Assembly (NCBI GenBank): GCA_013398295.1
Contig: VZSF01003595.1
Coordinates: forward strand, 496,001-560,000
Length of the DNA: 64,000 nucleotides
DNA from: Chionis minor
Lineage: Eukaryota > Chordata > Aves > Charadriiformes > Chionididae
Direction: 5' to 3'
In this document: positions 48,421-61,311 of the stretch, one piece after another
Numbering within the stretch: position 1 is the first letter of the stretch
Layout of the letters: each line of letters begins with the position of its first letter
Program-made: the position numbers and the translations under genes
Notes under the pieces: model-generated
What the model was told of the DNA's origin: nothing
What the model saw: only the letters and a program-made list of their open reading frames with translations
Database searches by the model: none

Positions 48421-49059
48421 ATCAACTCTGCAGGAGCGAAGACCTCTCATCGCATGTGGGGCCGGGGGAGCGGGATGTACCCCGTCTGCACGGAGCACGT
48501 CAGGCGAGCGCTGCCCTGCCTGGCTGCGAGGGCAGCAGAGCCGCCGGGGGGATTAAAGGCTTTAAATCCACGAAAAAAAGCTCAGGGCTGATCCTACAGG
48601 CGGAATGGATGAGAGGGCTCCGGCAGCAGCACGGGGCTGCCCGGCACCGCTGCGCTCGCAGGGGCCATAAATCAGTGGCGCTTCGGGGCTGAAATGGGAA
48701 TTTGCTGATTTAGAGCAAAAAGCACTAGAGCCACGCAAACCGCCCCGTTTTGTGTCAGGCTTCGCAGCCCTCATCCCGCCCAGCCTGCCCGCAGCCATCC
48801 ACCCTTCCCCTTCCCTGCCCTGGGTCTCCCCCGGGGATCTGCAGACGGGATCGGGCAGCAGCAACACCCCTGGGTTTGACACTGAGCTTTTTTAGCTGGT
48901 TTTTTTAATGAGTGTTTCTTTTGCACATCTCCAGCGAGCTGGTTGCCCACCACAAAAGGACGATATTTGCCCTCGGAAGGTAGAGCTGTCCTGAGACATT
49001 GTCACCATCGGGAAATACGGTGCTTACATCCCCTTTGCTCGAGGGAAGGGGAGGGAATG
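48421..49059. other. GC-rich intergenic DNA, nothing specific
   Basis: CpG-rich in parts (48460-48680) but short. No transcript start signal or domain is recognised. Confidence 0.3.
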
Positions 49060-49340
49060 CCTCCTTTTAAGTGCCTCAAAATGAATTTAATTTAGAATGG
49101 ATTTCACATTCGTGTTTGATGAATTAAAACCAGTGTGGTTTAACAACTATGTAATGGGTTATATATATGATCTGTTAAACAGGTGTTTGAGGTTTAGCAA
49201 TTATCTAATAAGAGACTCATACATATTACAGTAGATAAACTTCAATAAATATGTTCTTAATCAACCAGAGAGCACTCAACATACAATTACCGTCCCTGCC
49301 ACATCTTGTTGAAACGAGCAGCTGATTCAGTGCACGACGG
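49060..49340. promoter_or_regulatory. Candidate conserved non-coding element, TAAT-rich
   Basis: CpG-poor AT island with TGAATTTAATTTAGAATGG, GATGAATTAAAACC, GTTATATATATGATCTG, GCAATTATCTAATAAGAG and CATACAATTACC. Sharp GC-rich flanks on both sides and no frames or repeats. Confidence 0.4.
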
Positions 49341-50116
49341 GATTTTATGTGCTGCTTAAGAAAACCCCCATGTCTCTTGTTTGTACTGCTGGGATGGGGG
49401 GGTGCTGCTGGACGGGGGGCTCTGCGCTTTCCACCCGGGAGCTGGGCAGGAACCTTAGCAGTTGATTATCCCCCATGGGATATCCATGAGGGGGATCTGT
49501 GTGAGCAGCACTAGCTCCTGCTACCCACCCTGCTACCCACCCGCCTCCATTCACCGAGAGAGATGGAAAGGGATGCAGGACGGAGAGTTTCATCCTGACT
49601 GATGGATTTGCACTAGGAGCCATCAAAAGTGGAGCCATAGGCTGAACATGCACCGCAACGCCTCGAGATCTTCCCAGCGGCCGGCCATGCCGCTGACCCA
49701 CCCCGAGCTCACGCCTCCCAGGTCGCTCCGGGGAGGGATGAAGAAAGCCAGCCCCGTCGCTTTGGCTAATTTGCCACTTTCCTAGCTGGGGTGCTAAATC
49801 TAATTAGCACATTAGCGCTGGCTTTCCCAGCCATAAAACAGCAGGGGGAATCCCCACAAACTGCCAGGAGACAAAGGCGAGCGACGCTTTGGCGGCTTCA
49901 CCCCATCCCTGCGCCCCGGAAAGTCGGGTTTCACCCCAGACTGGGGCACAAGCAGACAAAGGTCTCCACCTCCCACTGCCAGGAAAATAAACATGGGCTG
50001 TTGTGGTGAACGGGAAAGCACCCAGACAGCACCGTGGGGTAAGCAGAGCTCATTTTATTTTGGGCACAGACCTCACACAAAAGTTCGCGGTGGGTTTCAA
50101 TCACTGCTGGGATGGA
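49341..50116. other. GC-rich intergenic DNA, nothing specific
   Basis: Unique sequence. A 12-base unit (GCTACCCACCCT/GCTACCCACCCG) is repeated twice near 49520-49543. TCTAATTAGCACATTAGCGC near 49799-49818 is TAAT bearing. No gene is recognised. Confidence 0.3.
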
Positions 50117-50173
50117 GCAAAATTCCACCCAAGGAGATGCAAAATTCAACCCAAGGGGATGCAAAATTTTTCC
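50117..50173 (+). repeat. 22-bp tandem array, 2.5 units
   Basis: Units at 50117-50138 and 50139-50160 fit GCAAAATTC(C/A)ACCCAAGG, then AGAT or GGAT; a partial third starts at 50161 (GCAAAATTTTTCC). It is a young, short minisatellite. Confidence 0.85.
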
Positions 50174-52049
50174 TTCTAATCGCAAGCATCTTTGCACAAA
50201 GAGACTTTTGAGCATCCCAATGGAGGAGCGGCACATGCTCCCCATGTAGCTGCCCTGGGCCCTCTCTGTCCCAGCCCCTAATCCCCACAATAAGCCACAA
50301 AAACATCGAGCAATGGGGCGGCCCAAAGGGCCTCCTCTGGGTATCGCAAACACCCCCAGAAACATGGAGCCAACCTCTAAAATTGCATCCACCACTCTGT
50401 GTTCCCCTGGGACCTCCATCACGTCCTCCTCACCCCGCGTTGTAAGCGGGTAAGCATCCCCTGCGCTGAATTAACACCCTCCCTCTGTGGCGGCGGCAGA
50501 TTTACTCTCTGCAGCCCTTGCTGCTGGAATTGGGGGGGTTTGGGACGTGCACGGGCTGCAGGACCCCCTCTCTTCCCACATCTGAGGTGTCTCCATGGAC
50601 ATGATGCTGCCAGCATCAGGCGTGCCAAGGCGGGGGAGGCAGCGATCCCTCTTCCAGGGGAATTTTCTGCGCTCTCTCCTTGACTGCACAAGATGAGCAC
50701 ATTTTTAAATATAGCTTTAGTGCTGTCTAATAGCCGGCTCGCTCCAGCTTGGAAATCTGAGTCGCTCTCATTGATTTCACAGCAGCTAAATGCACGGATA
50801 CCAGGCATGCCCAGGGGACACGCAGCTCCTCGGGCACAGCCTGCCCCGGCTTAATGATTCCTGCCAACACGCCGTGGCTGTGGAGCACTCCCTGGCTGCG
50901 CATGAGCCAGCAGAGCTTTATATTCTTCTGGTGGTACTTTTTTTCCATCGTTACCACTGCAATTTTATCGATGGCTGTATTGCCGGCTATTTAATTATTC
51001 CCTTTTAATCCCTTCAAGCAGATGAGGCATGAAAGCAAAGGCCATTAGTGACTCCAGAGCCATGTGCAGGGGCACGAGCCTGGCGGGCAGAGCAAATCCC
51101 AGCCGGGATCATGCCGCCCACCTACCACCCTGGCACTGGACAACCACGTGGGAAAAGGCATGCCAGAGGGAGCAGCACTTTAAATAGAGGTGTCAAAGGG
51201 GCAAAAACAAGGAGGAAAGTGCCAAGGGTGCCCCAGTGCCCCTTTCCACCACACCGGGCACCCCAGCCCACAGCCATGGGCACCCATTGCAAAAAGCAGC
51301 CAAGGACTGAGCATCCTTGGTGGGTTTTTCCATTGGGCCCATCTTCACAGCACCCAAAAACCCTCTGGTCCTGCACTGGGGATGGTCCCACGAGGCTGCC
51401 ACCTCCATCACCCCTCCAGGACGCCTGCCGTGGTCCCACTTAGTTTCAACTGATGGGCTCAGGCGGAGGCAAAACAAAAGACATTTGCTTCTTTTTTTAG
51501 ACCCAAACGGAGAAGTTGTACAATTTCAGCTTATAAATAATTGAAGGGCTAATGTGATCTCAAACTGAGCACTTATTAAATGGAAATGCCCCTGTTGACA
51601 GATGAATTCCTGTAAATTTTCTTTGGTTGAGCTCAGATGCCCATTTTCTGCGTGAAGCAGATGAGGTCACCCTGGCTGGACAGCACACGCTGTGCCTGGC
51701 AGGGATTCGGGCCTATGGAAAGAGTAAAAAAGTTAATAACAATAATATTAGTAATAACGAACTGGGATTTTAAAGGCTGCAGGACAATGTATCCAGGAGC
51801 TCAGCTCACACGTCTGCTTCCCCTCTTCTCCAAGGACCCGAGGAGGGTCCCCTGGGATGTCTGCAGGCAGTTGGGGACATCCCTGGCAAAGCCCCCTTGC
51901 ATCACCTCAGGGACCACGGTCCTGGCAGCGTGGGAGGGATGGGAGGAGGAAGATTGGGACCCCCCAAGGACGGGCAGCATGGAGCAACGGCCGCCCCATC
52001 GTGCCATTGCCTCCCCCCACGCTGCCACTGTGTTTACGTTCTGCCTTCC
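50174..52049. other. Intergenic DNA, nothing specific
   Basis: Mostly GC rich with overlapping frames on both strands. An AT-rich piece near 51500-51780 (AAGTTAATAACAATAATATT) has TAAT cores and may be regulatory. Nothing further is recognised. Confidence 0.35.
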
Positions 52050-52215
52050 CTCAATTATAATTAATAGCGGCTCATTATCAGGAGGGGACCGTTTATAAGA
52101 TTCAATTAGAAGCCATTTATTTTAATGCTTTTGAACACAAAATGAGTTTGATCTCAGGAAACATTTCATTAGCATAATCTTCCCATAACAAGATCATCTT
52201 CTGAGCTTGACATAT
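52050..52215. promoter_or_regulatory. Candidate conserved non-coding element, TAAT-rich
   Basis: TCAATTATAATTAATAGCGG, CTCATTATCAGG, TTCAATTAGAAGCC, TTTATTTTAATGC and TTCATTAGCATAATC occur within 165 bases. No repeat, frame or tandem structure explains this cluster. Confidence 0.4.
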
Positions 52216-52719
52216 TTACAAGCCGGTACCAGGAGGAGGAACCGTGTCCGGGCGGCTGTGGCCCTCGGATGCCGAAACTGCAGGGGGCAAGCGCGGCGCT
52301 GGCTGTACCTTGACGGCTTTTCCCGCTGTGTGGGGACGAGCATCTTCGCCCAAGGGCTCGGCTGTTGTGTGGGAATTTGGCTCCCGCCTCGCACCCTCTT
52401 CCCCATCACCGGCACCAAACCGCAGTGCTCGGAGCTGGCTCACCGTGGCAGGCACCGGCGCGCTCCGTCGTGCCGGAGCCACAAACCCAGTGCTGAGTCA
52501 CCAACAACCCTTTGCCTTTGCACAAGCACGAAGCAGGGGCCAACGGCAGCGCTCCCACTGCCCTCCCCAGTGAGAAACCTGCCCGCTCCAGCGCTCGCAC
52601 AGAGCAGGGAGCTCTCAGCAAACCTGCGCCACGGCACAGAGGAGGAATGAGATCATTTTATTTGACTGTTCAGCTTAGGAAATTTAGTCATGAAGCAGGA
52701 ATGAAAACTTGCATCTACT
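52216..52719. other. GC-rich intergenic DNA, nothing specific
   Basis: CpG-bearing GC-rich stretch with stop-poor overlapping frames on both strands. No domain or promoter motif is recognised. Confidence 0.3.
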
Positions 52720-53010
52720 CCAAGTGAAAATACTCAATACAGCATGGCCATTTTTTTTTTCCCCCAAGGATAATCATCTCTGATTTGTTGCCCATATGGA
52801 AGACGTATTGGTTTTCCATACAGCAGATGAGTTATACATTTCATAAGCTAAGCTGTCCATATATTCAAAGTAATATGAAATCATTCACTTACACTTAAGC
52901 TGTATAGTGCACCGCCATGTATTTTGGGTATAAAATTACACCATGAACATATTTTTAAATGCTTGGTCTTTATCGGAGCCCTGTCTGGAGCTATTGCCTT
53001 TCAGAGAATG
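52720..53010. promoter_or_regulatory. Candidate conserved non-coding element
   Basis: AT-rich unique block with GATAATCATCTCTGATTTGT, GCCCATATGGAAGACG, GTCCATATATTCAAAG and GTAATATGAAATCATTCAC. Two motifs resemble weak CArG (SRF/MADS) or MEF2 sites. The call rests on composition. Confidence 0.3.
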
Positions 53011-56000
53011 ATGCTCATGATGCTCTGCCACATCCACAGCCGGCTAAAACCCCTCGATCCTCCCTGCCAGCATAAAGGGCAGGCACGGAGCCCAGGCAGC
53101 ACCCATCCCTGGCAGAGACCAATTTGGCTCCAGGGCACGTGGATTTAGGGCTGCGGCGTGCAGCGAAGCCATGGCTTGTTTGTTGGACCGAGAAGGAGCC
53201 CCCTTTGCCCAGGGTCCTCCCGGACGCCCCCTCCAGACTGGGCTGACCCTGGGCTCAGACGCGCTTTCCCCCCGGGTGCTGCCTCCCCGTTTAACCCAGG
53301 GGCAGGCAGGTTGCAAACAGGCAGGGATTTTGGTCCCCAAATTGTTGCAAATGGAGAAAGGAGAAGATAAAAAAGGAGTATTATTATTAGAGCAGCAGCA
53401 TTAGGGAGCGGGCGTAGGCAGTGCCCACGCTGCCAGCCCCTCCGCTGCCCAGCTCCTCCGCGAGCCCGAAGCCAACCGCTCCCTTCCCGGCTCTGCATTT
53501 CCCGGGATCGTGTTTTAAAGCTATCTAAAACACAGGGAAATACATTCTCCTCCAAAGAAATCTCTGGTGCCACGGCTCCAGATTATCTGCTAGTACAGGA
53601 GGCAGTTCTCAAATATTTTAAATGTATGGGCCATACGTTCTGGGAAACATAACATACACAGCGAAAAAAATATTGCTTCCCCATATGGGCTCGGAGAAGC
53701 CGCCGATTACAGCGTGTGGAGCCAGATGGCCGGTAACTCAATGCAGCTGAACAAAAATCTCCGGGCCAAATTCATCCCCACCGCAACCACACTGAGCCCG
53801 AAGGGCTTACGCCATGGTTTCACTTAGCTCCTCACATTTGACTCCTGCAATATGCGAGTTATCTGCTCGTGGAAGTCATTTTATGATGGGTAGCTGGGAA
53901 TCTTGTTTCTGCAGTTGTTCCTCTTGCTCTTGTGTGGGTCTGTCCCTCCTCCCCAAGGTGCAGGAGCAGATGGAGACCCCCCCAGCACTCCCACTCCTGG
54001 GCTGGGGACAGGGTAATTTGGGTTCAGAAATGCCTTATCGCACCGAAGCGTTTCATATATCCACACTATAGACTCTCCCTCCTCCTCAGGGTGCCGGGTG
54101 ATCCTGGTTTGAGGCTGACCACATCCATGCACCCACCTCCTCGGGAGCTGCCCCTCCAGCTCTGCGCCTCTGGTGCCCCGCTGGACACCCCCACCTGCAG
54201 CTTGTGGCTTTTCTTTGAACTTACGGCCAGCATGAATTAACAGAAAAATCTATTTTTGTGCCTAATTTGCTGCATAGCTCCAGCGGTGAATAATCCACGA
54301 GCAGCCCCTGGAAACCCTCTCGACGCCCACGCGAGAACCAGCCAGCACTTGTCTGCTGGCGGCACAAGGCTGCGGTGGGACCTGGGCAGCACCGGCATGG
54401 CCAGGGCACCAAAAACTGCCTCCCCAAACATCCCGGGGTGCCCAAACCCACGAGGGGCAGAGGGGGTCCCGTGGCCACTGGGGACAATGGGCTTCTCGCG
54501 CTGACCACGGTGGGATTAAGCAACCGATAGCATGTAGGGATTGAAAACGGAGGTATTTCATAGACGGTGATTAAAATGCCCTTTGATACCGCGTGAGAAT
54601 TTGTCTTCAGCTGCTACGCCTGTGAATAACTGGCTTGGGAAGGAGCGAAGGCTGGAGCCGGAGCTCCCCATCCCCCGGGCAATGCCAGCACCAGCAGGGC
54701 AGGCTCAGCCTCCTGCCGCCTTCAAGTCACTGGTTTTTCCCTGGGAAGCTGGAGCACCCGGCGTGCCGTGTCCTGCCCAGCAGCTTGCCGTGACTCACCC
54801 AGCGAGTCTCCCCGTGGAGGCACCAATCCTGCACCTCTTCCCTTCGCTCTCCACGCGTTACCATCCTTATGAATCATTAGTCTGAAATAAGGACACCAGA
54901 TGCATGCAAAGATGAGTCATTTGAAGGAGGTGAAAGGAAAAGCAGACCGGCCACATATTAAAACTCGCTGTAACAGTAAAAGGGCCATGTACATAAATGA
55001 GTTTATTTTGACTACGGTGATAACACTTTTCCAAGAACACACCGGCTCGTAGAGAAAACGCTCAGCCCAGACACAATCCTGCTCCCCAGCCAAGGGCAGT
55101 GCCCTGAAGGCCACCAAATCTGGTGGCTTTGCTTAATATGGGGCTGAGATGGGATGCTGGGGGACATGGACCCCACGCTGCCGCCGGGCGGGCACCACGG
55201 TGCTGCCGGGACGGACTTTGCTCTTTTAAAATGCATATGGAGCCGCTCCCTGTGCATTTGGCACATGTTGATGCAACCCAGGCACAGGGGCAATGCCAGC
55301 ACCTTAACAAAGTTGAACTTAAAGGTAGCTCGGGGATGGAATGGGTCCCTCAGCGCAGCGCTGGGTTGCCCTGGTTCCATCTGTGAGGTGCACGGGAACC
55401 CAGATGTTGCTGTAAAACCAAGTCCCGGGAATTGGGGACACCCACCAAGCACCCAGCCAAACAGAAACAGCCCATCAGCCCCGCAGGTAGGTGCTGCGCA
55501 AGCTAAACCTGCCCACCAAAGGGAATGCAGGAGCTTCAATTGTGGGATTAAAGTCAATTTACTTTGTGACATGGATTTAGATTACCACCCGGTTACGGCG
55601 CGATTAGATGGGCTCAATGTCACTCTGGAGGGGAGGGAGGGTAATGCCCTTGCTAAAAAATAATATCCTTCCTCCGGCTAACAAAATTGCTAAATTGGAG
55701 CAATCCGCTCCTCCGAGACCATGCAGCCGAGGCAGGTGTGCGACGCAACGCTGTTTGCACGCTCGGCAAGGCAGTAAATAACAAAGCGTGGTGTTCCAGC
55801 CCTCTCACGCCTCCCGCGAGGAAAACGCCGGGGAGGAGAGCCATGGCCAGCCAGCGGGGTGCCAGGGTTCATGCCTACTGTCTCTTACGTGGGTAAGACA
55901 GAAAGGAAGATGATTTTGAGCTGCAGACAGAGGCACAGAGAGCTCTCTGCAATCCCTCTGGCTTCACTTCACCAAGGTCTCTGTTTACCAAGCCAGCTCC

Positions 56001-57464
56001 CTCCCTGCCAAATGCAAACATGATCCTTAGGGGAATAATGGAGCGAATAATTTGGATGAAAAAGCTCTAAAAAAAAAAAAAAAAGGAAGACATCCAACAA
56101 ATACTTCAGGGAACAACTGAGGAAGGGATTTCCAAAAATTCATATGCGTAAGCGGTTGCTCTTAGGGGAAAGCCAGTCTGAGTGATCCCAGGAGCCACTG
56201 TTTCAGCCCTGTGCTGGGATACCCCTGTCTGCCCCAACGGCCTCCAGCACCCAGTAAGGTTGGCTCTATTTCTGAGTATGCCCAGTGGTTACCCACAGGC
56301 AGAAACCACAGAAACAACCTCAGGACATACACAGCAGCTTTAAAATAAATAATTAAATAAAATAATTAAAAAAAAAAAAAAAGACAAACCCAATTCTTGC
56401 ACTCTTCATCTTGGAGAAAGCCCGAGGTCCTTCACCATCCCGTCCTGCCCTCCAGGCTGAGCAAACCACGGTGAAACCCCACGCGCTTCCTGCAGGGCAG
56501 AGCATGGCACAGCCTCCCGGTGAGTGCAAGCCCGCGGGGACTGTGGATAAGGCAGAATTAATTACCTATCTCTCTTCCTTTTTTGATTTTCTCTCCCAGA
56601 GATGGATGGCCACCAGCCTGCACGGTCTGAGCAAGCAGGAGAGGGCCAAGGGGAAAGTAATCTGCTCCCACTTTTATTTGCCTGGCAGCAGGCTCATGTT
56701 GGGGATTTGGTACTTAAACCTCTGCATCAGTCCTGGCTCTGCCACCCCAGTGCCATCCCTGATCCCTCGCACCACAGCAGCCTCCTGCCACACGTGCACC
56801 CTATGAACAGACATGAAAGAGCATCGTTCACACGTGTGTGAATAACTGATGCTGCTGCAATATTGATTTAGCTGTGCAGTCCTCTGAATGCTACATTAGC
56901 GTCCTATTAGCAGAGGGAGAAAAACCTCTCCTTCCCCTGGGCCAGCGCGGAGGAGCTGCGGAGCAGCCCAGCAGCCGTCGTGGCTGCTCCCCTTGGCAGG
57001 GCCGACAGCGGCACTCAGGAGGATTGAAAGGGAAGTTTGTTTTCAAGTCAGCTCAGTCCAGGTTTCTGGGTTTTCCAGATGGTTTGGCCGTCTGGGGATG
57101 CCTCTTGATGCCTTTCACAGAATGAGTGGAATATGGGAAATGTGAACTAACGTTAAAGTCCAAAGACAGATTGCAGGAATATTTTCTTCTATTCAAAGCA
57201 GGAGAATAAAAATACAGATGTGTCAAGAAATTGAAGGGTGGCTTTTCCCCTTCACTGCTATAGTTGTGGGATTCTTTTTATAGCCCAAATACTGATGTAA
57301 AATGAGCCTTTCCTAAAATGTATAAAGTTAAGGGTCTGCTTCTGCAGAGGAGATTGCTATTTCAATGCAGGATAATCCCGTGTGTGCAAGAAACAGGAGG
57401 CTGGAGGAAAAGCAGGGGATTCCTGAGGAGGGCATCCCCGGATGAACCATGGCTGACAAAGAGC
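53011..57464. other. Intergenic DNA, nothing specific
   Basis: Long stretch of unique DNA, GC rich around 53.1-53.5, 54.1-54.8 and 55.1-55.5 kb, AT richer near 53.58-53.70 and 57.10-57.35 kb. An A16 tract lies at 56069-56084. At 56339-56382 there is a low-complexity TAAATAAATAATTAAA stretch ending in poly-A without any retroposon body. No gene is recognised. Confidence 0.35.
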
Positions 57465-57517
57465 TGTGCAATATTGCAGATGGACTAGATGATCGTCATT
57501 GGTCTCTTCCAACCAAA
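57465..57517 (+). mobile_element. CR1 LINE, terminal 3' fragment
   Basis: GCAGATGGACTAGATGATCG followed by TCATTGGTCTCTTCCAACC is the last part of a CR1 tail. The normal terminal octamers (ATTCTATG) are absent and the sequence passes straight into a CCTAT array. Only about 50 bases are recognisable. Confidence 0.8.
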
Positions 57518-57615
57518 CTATCCTATCCTATCCTATCCTATCCTATCCTATCCTATCCTATCCTATCCTATCCTATCCTATCCTATCCCATCCTATCCTA
57601 TCCTATCCTATCCTA
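57518..57615 (+). repeat. (CCTAT)n pentanucleotide microsatellite, about 19 units
   Basis: A near-perfect pentamer array of 98 bases with one variant unit (CCCAT at about 57587-57591). It starts exactly where the CR1 terminal octamers would be, so it probably grew from the CR1 tail. Length polymorphism is likely. Confidence 0.98.
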
Positions 57616-58019
57616 GTTCTGTTTGTGTTGGTGACCATCCCTGAAGTAGCAGGAGCATCTTCCAGACGCCTGCGCTGTGCCTGGGCGAGCATGGGATGGG
57701 CTCACTCTGGCCACAGCAGCTCCAGTAGCTCCTAGGGAGCCCCTGCGAAGCACCCAAGCCGCTGCCCCATTTCATCTGTCACCCCCGGAGCCAGCGGTCC
57801 TCACAGGGACCTTCTTTTGCACCCACAGCCCTTGGGAAACCTCCATTTCCACTTGCTGTTCTCAAGGAGAGTTTCTGCAGCTCCAGCATCAGCCCCGCAC
57901 AGAGGAGAAGGCACGCTCACTGCCTGACTTAAACAAGAAAATCCATACATGGTAGAAAAGTTTTTAAAAGGCATAATCATTTCGATCTCAGATAGAGCCA
58001 GCACACGATGGAAAGAATT
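57616..58019. other. Intergenic DNA, nothing specific
   Basis: Unique GC-rich sequence without a recognised gene or repeat. Confidence 0.3.
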
Positions 58020-58245
58020 TCACAATTGGCAGGGCAGGAGAATCAATTTAAGGTGTTTACACAATGCAAAGCTCCCAGTGTATAATTATCATTTTATAGT
58101 CAATCAATTGTAATTCTGATCCAGGAGCACAGCACGGTAAAATTAGCATTCAGGAGCACCTTTGATAAATTAGCAAGGATTATGGAGTCTGTGTTTGCAG
58201 AGATTTTGGTCTGGCACTAGGGGAGGATTTAAAAATGGCAAAGTT
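58020..58245. promoter_or_regulatory. Candidate conserved non-coding element, TAAT-rich
   Basis: TGTATAATTATCATTTTATA, GTCAATCAATTGTAATTC, AAAATTAGCATTC and TGATAAATTAGCAAGG occur in 200 bases of CpG-poor sequence. ATCAATCAATTG resembles PBX/HOX-type composite sites. No frame or repeat explains it. Confidence 0.35.
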
Positions 58246-61200
58246 TTTGCCTCTGCAGCTGAATACACCAGGGGCTGAGGAATTTAAAGCTGTTTAGTTC
58301 TGGAAGAGAAGTAGGATTAAAGCTATGGAGAGGGCAGGCATCTATTCTGTATTTGATTAGGAGTTTTATGATGCAAAGAAGCTTTGGGGAATGCTTCAGC
58401 TCTCCGTGCACAGGATTATACACAGCACTGTATTAATTATCAGTATTAGAATAACACCTAGAAACCCTAGTGGTGTGCAGAGCCCTCCTGTTCAAGGCAC
58501 TGAATGTTTCGGGTTTGATCCAAATCCTGCTGAAGTCACCCAGGATCTGAGCCCACCGATCCCCCCGGGGTCTGCATAAGGCCCCTGGAAGAGATGGCTG
58601 GATCCAGTGAAAGTGCTCAGGAGCTTCCCAGGGACCCCTCTCTGCTGCTGCTGCAGATCAGGGCGACCCCAAACCAGGCGCAATAAGAAGCTGTTTTCAA
58701 AGGGATAGTGAGATCGTGGTGAAATCACCCCAAATCACCCGAGTGCAGCCGCAAATCTTTCCCAAATGAAACCTCAGGTGGAGGTTTTGGAAACCAAAAT
58801 CCTTAACCCCGTGAGCTTACAAACTCGACATCATCCTTTGCCCAACACACATCCCCGCAACAGGTCCGTGTCCTTGTCCCCAAGAGCTGGATGCGGCGTT
58901 TCTCCCCACCAAGGTGCCATTTTGCAAGGGACCCTGCGACCGTGGGAGCGGTGCTGAGCCCGGGTGGGTTGGGGTGCCCTGGGTGCATTTCCTACACAGG
59001 GTTTGTCTATCTTGGGCACACGGCTCAGCCAAAAAGGCCACGCTGGGCTCCTTGTAACAATCTTATGACCTGCCCCAAGTCCTTTTGGGAAGCCTCGGTC
59101 ACAGCCGAGCTTACTTCAAGCATGATGCAGACCAGAAACATAGCCCTTTCTTTTCAAAAGGTGAAAGCATCCTCAGCGGGGTTGAAAAGCCAAACCCCCA
59201 AAAAGCTTCAGTGGGGCCAAAATCAGTCAGCACTTGGGTGTCAGGAAAGGCAAGACAGACTCATCGCAGACTGACAGTGGCTCCCGGGAAACCCCGGCAC
59301 TGTCCGCCCGTCTCCCTGGGTCTTAGGACCTCAGGCCTGAAAGCGCTCCCAGAAACCAGCAGAAAACTAGTCCAGTAAAAAGATCCAGTAAAAGTAGATG
59401 CGTTTCTGCCAGGTGTATGACTTACAGGGGCTCACAGACTTCACGCGGAGGAAAGTGGCTGCTGAACTGAGAAGCTGAGGGTCTGGGTGGCTGCTGGCAG
59501 GAGGGGCTGGAAGGATGTGTTTGGGGATGGGCAGTACCGTGCACACCAGCTCCCCATCCACCTGCCCCTACGAGCCTTTTCCTTTGGGAAAAGGAGGAAT
59601 TTGGAAACCCGCAGCCCCAGAGGAGCCAGGCGGCCACCAGGCTTTGCCCCCTTGGCCTGTCCCATCAGACTCCTTTCCTACATTCCCTTTTAGCAGCACA
59701 ATTAATAGACAAAAAGGGATGAGGAGGGGGAAAAAAAGAAGAAAAAGGGCCCCAAGCAGCAGCTGGGTACAGGAACTGTGTGACCGACACTCTCTTATCA
59801 GCCCTGTCCTTGGGGAAGACACTGCCGGGCTCTTTACTGCAGGGAGGGGAAGCTGCTCTGTATGCACAGCCCACCCCTCATCTGTGTCGGCTTTATCATG
59901 GTAATACCAGGAGCCCAGTCTGGTGGCAATAATCTCCTCATTCTCTGCCATTTCCTCAAGGGGGTAAAGATCATGGAGCATTAACACAACGGATGTGCAC
60001 TTTGAACCAGAAGCTGTTCCCTGGGCTATAAATCACAGCCTGCCACCGCTGCACAATGGCCCTGAAATTAATTACCCCATCGCTTTGCCAAAGAGAAAGC
60101 GCCTTGTGCCGCTGCGGATGCACGCACTGGCAGACACACAGACCTAAGGGACAGCTCTGGGGACGTGCCATGGGGTGGCCAGAGCCACCGAAGGTGCCCA
60201 GAGTCATGGTTGGTGCCTGGCTGCCAACTGGAGGCAAACCCTTGCTGCCAGCCCAGGGGTTTTTTGGATGCATGTCTCCTTTGAAACCTCTTTGGCCATG
60301 TAGCTCTGCCTGGGAAGGTCTGTCTGCTCCATCCTCATCCCCACGATGCTGCTGGAGAGCCAGGAGAGCCACAAAAATCCCAAGCTGGGCCACGGAGCCC
60401 AGTCATTCATCTTGGGGTAAATCCCCATGGTTTTGGTCCCTGTGCTGATGCAATTAGCTTGCCCACAGGCCATTGAAAGCCACTTTCTGTAGGCTTGAAG
60501 ACAGGCTGCAGCATACAGCCCGGGCTTACGGGGAAGGCAGACCTAAAGAGCAAGATAATAGCAAAAAAGGGCAGGGAAGGAATATACTTCTTTCATTAAA
60601 ACCAGCAAAACACAAGACATTTCTAACCTGTTTCAGTTTAAAATGTCATCCCCTCTTTTTACACCTTTCCCATCCGTTCTCAGAGACAGAAGGGAAGGGA
60701 ACAAGGCAGAGGCAGCTCCTTGGACCGAGTGTCCCGCAATGCTTTTCCGGGTGACTCTTGGTTCCCAGTACCAACAACCAGCAGGAGATTGGCTTGTTGC
60801 CGAACAGGGTTTGTCGCCCCAATTTGCCCATTTGCATGTTCACCAGAAAGTCTCCCACCACCAAGGGATGTCGCCGCATCCCTGCAAACGTGTATTTTTC
60901 CCTCTAGCCTTTTTGGCTGAAGCTCTCTGCCAGCAGACGTCCCTCAAGGGACACATGGACAACCCCTTTCTGCCCTGACCAGCTGTCACTTGCCGAATTT
61001 CACACCCAGGAAGACACGGTGGTGCTGCGGGGCTGCCAGCGTTGCCAGGCGGGAGCACGGCCCGGCAGGGATTGGCGGCAGGGATAGCTGCGGAACGGGG
61101 TTACCCTCGGGCTGCTCTGGGAGACGCTTTCCCTCTGCACCTCCTGCTGTCACACAAGATCGCTGCTTCTGAGGAATACAAACCCGCTTTCCCTTCCCCG

Positions 61201-61287
61201 CAGCCAAAAAGGTCACATCAAGCAAGCATTGAGATTTCCAGCTCAAACAGACTGTTCGGGGGTTGTTTGCAGTAATTTTTTGTTGGC
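58246..61287. other. Intergenic DNA, nothing specific
   Basis: Unique DNA of mixed composition with overlapping frames under 145 codons on both strands and a purine tract near 59716-59748. No exon, RNA gene or transposon copy is recognised. Confidence 0.35.
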
Positions 61288-61311
61288 TTTTTTTTTTTTT
61301 TTTTTTTTTTT
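61288..61311. repeat. Poly-T tract, 24 bases
   Basis: Twenty-four T residues with no adjacent retroposon body on either strand. Confidence 0.95.

Noticed and set aside
56339..56382. Poly-A preceded by AATAAA-like sequence, considered as a processed pseudogene or SINE tail
   Set aside because: The upstream sequence is low-complexity TAAATAAAT only, with no retroposed body or target-site duplication visible.
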